Of a stretch of DNA of 16,796 nucleotides, positions 14,249 through 16,796 are shown in pieces. The position numbers and the translations under genes are program-made. The number at the start of each line of letters is the position of its first letter. The first letter of the stretch is position 1. Below the pieces are notes generated by a model. It was given only the letters and a program-made list of their open reading frames with translations. It made no database searches and was not told the origin of the DNA. Source of the DNA: Campylobacteraceae bacterium (GTDB taxonomy: Bacteria; Campylobacterota; Campylobacteria; Campylobacterales; Sulfurospirillaceae); contig JAFLKZ010000122.1 of assembly GCA_019162915.1 (NCBI GenBank), positions 11,640 through 28,435 on the forward strand. Direction: 5' to 3'.

Positions 14249-15391
14249 CTATTTGCCTTGCTCGTTGATTGTTTGGTCAATGACAAATTCATCACCTGGT
14301 TTTAGTCTAAAGAAGTTATTGGTGATTACTTTATCTCCGCTACTCAGTGGTCCGCCGATAACGACATATTTATCGCCTGTTTCATTGCCAAGAATGACAG
14401 GTCTAACCCCTACTCTCCCTTTGTCTTCTATAAAGACAATTTTGCCAAGAGGATTTTGTAAAACTGATTTTTGAGGGATAGTGATAACATTTTTTTGAAC
14501 GATATCATTGAGTATCACACGTACAAAACTACCAGAAAGAAGCACATCATCATCATTGTCCACAACAACTCTCATCTTTACGGTTCCCGTATCTTTGTTG
14601 ACATTGACATCCATAAAATCGACCATGCCTACTTTGCTACTAGGTTTATTGTCTACTTCTATGGAAGCCCCTATTTTCCCATTAGAAGGTATCGACCAGA
14701 GCTTATTTTTGATATTGGTATAGTCACTCAGTGGCATAGAAAACTCGACATATACTTTACTGTTTTGTGTAATTTCTATCAGTATTGTTGCCGAATCTGC
14801 CGAAACAAAGTCACCAATATCTACTTTTTTCATACCGATAGTTCCACTAATTGGTGCTTTAACTTTCGTATAGTTAAAGTCAATTTGCGTTTGATGTAAT
14901 TGTGCTTTTGCTAAAGAAAGCCCTGCTACAGCTTGGTCAAATGCTAAAAGTGCTGCATCTCTTTTTTCTTGAGAAAGGGCTTTACTGGCATAAAGTGTTT
15001 TGACTCTCTCCCAATTACGGGTAGCATTATCAAGTGCTGCTTCGTTCATTTTGAGCGTGGCACTTGCTGCATCTACTTTGGCTTTATACATACTGTCTTC
15101 GATTTTATAGAGCACATCACCTTGTTTAACTTTTTGACCCTCTGTAAAATACTTTTCTTCCAAAACACCCGTAACTCTTGCCACAATTTTGACATTTTGC
15201 AGTGATTTGACTTCCGCTGGATATTTGAGCATGATAGGTAAAACCTGAGCTTGTGGTACCACATAGACATCTGCTTTAGGGGTTGGCATTTTGTTGGCTA
15301 CATTACTTTTTGCTTCTTCACTCAATGCTAATGAGGGGAGTATAAGGAGTGCTAATGTAGATAAAATAACTGTTTTTTTAGAAGTTCTCAT
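14249..15391 (-). CDS. Periplasmic adaptor (membrane fusion protein), AcrA/CmeA-like
   Basis: This 380-residue adaptor joins the AcrB-like pump to the outer-membrane channel. An N-terminal signal sequence (residues 1-24, core VILSTLALLILPSLALS) lacks a lipobox cysteine, unlike AcrA, so it may be periplasmic or held by an uncleaved helix. Family segments in order are a beta strand set with VKIVARVTGVLEEKYFTEGQ (67-86), lipoyl half GQKVKQGDVLYKIED (85-99), an alpha hairpin (about 103-170), the second lipoyl half VKAPISGTIG (177-186), a beta-barrel around VYVEFSMP, and the membrane-proximal domain (about 300-370, VITIPQKSVLQNP). The full domain set contrasts with the 232-residue adaptor of the other operon. 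It overlaps the channel gene by 4 bp and touches the pump gene without a gap. AAGGAATTTACAAG precedes its ATG. Confidence 0.92.
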   Translation of the reverse strand: MRTSKKTVILSTLALLILPSLALSEEAKSNVANKMPTPKADVYVVPQAQVLPIMLKYPAEVKSLQNVKIVARVTGVLEEKYFTEGQKVKQGDVLYKIEDSMYKAKVDAASATLKMNEAALDNATRNWERVKTLYASKALSQEKRDAALLAFDQAVAGLSLAKAQLHQTQIDFNYTKVKAPISGTIGMKKVDIGDFVSADSATILIEITQNSKVYVEFSMPLSDYTNIKNKLWSIPSNGKIGASIEVDNKPSSKVGMVDFMDVNVNKDTGTVKMRVVVDNDDDVLLSGSFVRVILNDIVQKNVITIPQKSVLQNPLGKIVFIEDKGRVGVRPVILGNETGDKYVVIGGPLSSGDKVITNNFFRLKPGDEFVIDQTINEQGK

Positions 15392-16614
15392 CTTGTAAAT
15401 TCCTTGATATTTTTATTAGTATGGTAGTAGTAGGTTGCATAGGCTATTTGAAGGTTATTGAGCGCTTCTTCGTACTGGGCTTTTGCATTGGTTTTGACAC
15501 TAAGGGCATCTAAATAAGCGATATTATCGACAGCACCTAGTTCGTATTTTTTAGCAATGACATCGTATGCACTCAGCGCAGAGTCAAGTGAACTTTTAGC
15601 ACTTTGGATTTGTGCTTTGGTTGTATTGATTTTTGAGAAGGCTAAGTCTGCGTTGATGTCTTGTATCTGGGTACTTTGCTTGATTTCACTCTCAAGTGCT
15701 TTTTGTTGAATAAAAAGAGATTCTTTTTGTTTTGAAACACTGCCATTGTCGAAAATTCTCATACTAAAAGTAAGCATCAGTTTGTTCTGATTGTTCAAAC
15801 CCTCTGGAAGAGAGTTATCAGTTCTCCCATAATCATATAAACTATAAGTATCTTCAAGACGAATTTGTGGCATATAAGCGGCGTTGATGGCTTTAGCCGA
15901 ATAGGTGAGCGAAGAAGCACTTGCACTTAAGGCTTTGATGTCATCTCCTAACTCTTTTTGGACATTTTGAGGCGCTTCAATCATAGAATCTTCAAGTGTT
16001 GTTATCTGTTTACCGATTTTGACACCTAAAAGTCTCTTAAGCGATAAAATCTGGAATTTAGTAGCGTCTATTTGGTAGACATTATTGCTAAGGGCTGCTT
16101 GAAGTTTATCTATTTCATCTGTAGTAGCACTTCCTACTTCATAAAACTTTTTGATGCGCTCAAGTTCTGCATTTAACTGAACATGTTTTTCTTCTAAAGC
16201 TCTCAAATTTGCTTCTACACTTTTGATGGTATAAAAATCCTGAGCAATTAAGAGTTGCAAGCTTTTTTTGTACGAAGAAGTGTCATATTGTGAAGATTCA
16301 AGTAATGCTTTATTTTGCTCAATCGTATTTGATTTTTTGCCTCCATCATAGAGGTCAACACCGACTTTTGCATAGCCATTATAGGTATCTCCCGCCATGT
16401 TAGGCGTTCTTGCATTTAAGCTTTGAGCATTTCCTCCAACATCAACTGTTGGGTAATAGGCACTTTGTGAAGACTCTATGTCTTTCATTTTTGCACTTTC
16501 TCTTAAACTTTTTGCTATCACAATATTGTTGTTTGTTGTCGCGTAATCTAACAACTCTTTTAAGTCTTCCGCACACATAAGTGCAGGAATGGCTAAAAAT
16601 AGTAATCTTTTCAT
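15388..16614 (-). CDS. TolC-like outer-membrane efflux channel
   Basis: This 408-residue outer-membrane efflux protein should form the exit duct for the AcrB-like pump. The signal peptide is about residues 1-15 (KRLLFLAIPALMCA), probably cut before ED. The cysteine in ALMCAE is not in a good lipobox context. Family segments are YYPTVDVGGNA, VGVDLYDGGKKSNTIEQNKALL, the VGSATTDEIDKLQ helix, LEDTYSLYDYG, MRIFDNGSVSKQKES and ELGAVDNIAYLDALSVKTNAKAQ near the end. Most of these have near-identical counterparts in the channel at 9148-10368, so the two are paralogues. AAGGTGAAAAA before the ATG is a good ribosome binding site, 9 bp after the stop of the upstream gene. The order channel-adaptor-pump differs from cmeABC (adaptor-pump-channel). 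Confidence 0.9.
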   Translation of the reverse strand: MKRLLFLAIPALMCAEDLKELLDYATTNNNIVIAKSLRESAKMKDIESSQSAYYPTVDVGGNAQSLNARTPNMAGDTYNGYAKVGVDLYDGGKKSNTIEQNKALLESSQYDTSSYKKSLQLLIAQDFYTIKSVEANLRALEEKHVQLNAELERIKKFYEVGSATTDEIDKLQAALSNNVYQIDATKFQILSLKRLLGVKIGKQITTLEDSMIEAPQNVQKELGDDIKALSASASSLTYSAKAINAAYMPQIRLEDTYSLYDYGRTDNSLPEGLNNQNKLMLTFSMRIFDNGSVSKQKESLFIQQKALESEIKQSTQIQDINADLAFSKINTTKAQIQSAKSSLDSALSAYDVIAKKYELGAVDNIAYLDALSVKTNAKAQYEEALNNLQIAYATYYYHTNKNIKEFTR

Positions 16615-16623
16615 TTTTTCACC

Positions 16624-16796
16624 TTAATCTTGTTTTTTTATTAATTCAAATAGTGTATCAATCACTTGGTTTATCTCTTTTTCAATATTTTCTATTGAAT
16701 TGGTTATTTCATTGGTGATAAACATCCCTGTACCAAATTCAAATATTCCTTTGATGAGCTGTGTTGATTGTGGAATAATCTCACCCTTATCAACAC
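16624..16796 (-). CDS. 3' end of a probable TetR-family regulator
   Basis: Only the last 56 residues are inside the window; the gene continues past the right edge. The visible tail (QLIKGIFEFGTGMFITNEI, then SIENIEKEINQVIDTLFELI) is helical and charged and resembles the C-terminal helix end of TetR-type repressors. No DNA-binding domain can be seen, so the family call rests mainly on context: it ends 9 bp before the channel gene, exactly as the complete tetR precedes the channel gene of the neighbouring efflux operon. If right, both efflux operons have the same regulator-channel-adaptor-pump order. The TAA is at 16624-16626. A MarR-like or unrelated protein is possible. Confidence 0.55.
   Translation of the reverse strand, partial: VDKGEIIPQSTQLIKGIFEFGTGMFITNEITNSIENIEKEINQVIDTLFELIKKQD

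Noticed and set aside
16573..16614. Lipoprotein lipobox in the TolC-like channel (ALMCAE)
   Set aside because: Met before the Cys does not fit the usual [AG]-Cys lipobox; an ordinary signal peptidase I site after CA fits better.

Overview
The window looks like chromosomal DNA from a low-GC Campylobacterota (epsilonproteobacterial) organism, perhaps a Sulfurospirillum- or Sulfurimonas-type free-living relative of Campylobacter. This is an inference. It rests on AT-rich codon use, on an RND operon whose order and protein sizes match Campylobacter CmeDEF / Helicobacter HefABC, and on a compact lactate-utilisation operon with a fused LutB-LutA protein. No rRNA, tRNA, CRISPR array, insertion sequence or phage gene was seen.

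Layout. Positions 1-637 carry two plus-strand genes: a 5'-truncated unknown protein and a small CBU_0592-type membrane protein. They converge on minus-strand genes across a stem-loop at 731-757. From there to the end every gene is on the minus strand. Read right to left in the direction of transcription they form five blocks: (1) the 3' end of a likely TetR regulator, then TolC-like outer membrane protein, periplasmic adaptor and AcrB-like RND pump (16796-11135); (2) a second set in the same order, TetR, TolC-like protein, very short adaptor and CmeF/HefC-like RND pump (10979-5420); (3) lutC followed by a lutB-lutA fusion (5244-2558); (4) a small heat-shock protein (2287-1826); (5) a NimA/PNPOx-type flavoprotein with a fused N-terminal HTH-like segment, overlapping a small CPXCG cysteine-rich protein (1742-760).

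How the genes work together. Each efflux block encodes a full tripartite pump plus its own regulator, with 4-bp or zero-bp junctions that imply translational coupling. The complete tetR has a TTGACA-17-TATTAT promoter with a 27-bp near-perfect palindrome over the expected start site, the usual layout of an autorepressing TetR. The lut pair should oxidise L-lactate to pyruvate through Fe-S/CCG subunits. Hsp20 and the PNPOx/CPXCG pair look like separate stress-related transcription units.

The most striking feature not explained by genes is the 10-bp palindrome TTACATGTAA. It occurs seven times exactly and at least twice with one mismatch. Most copies lie in the roughly 5% of the window that is intergenic, including two copies exactly 20 bp apart between the two efflux operons and one inside the putative lut promoter. 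It is either the operator of a regulator with many targets or a highly iterated palindrome of this lineage. No wholly new enzyme system was evident.
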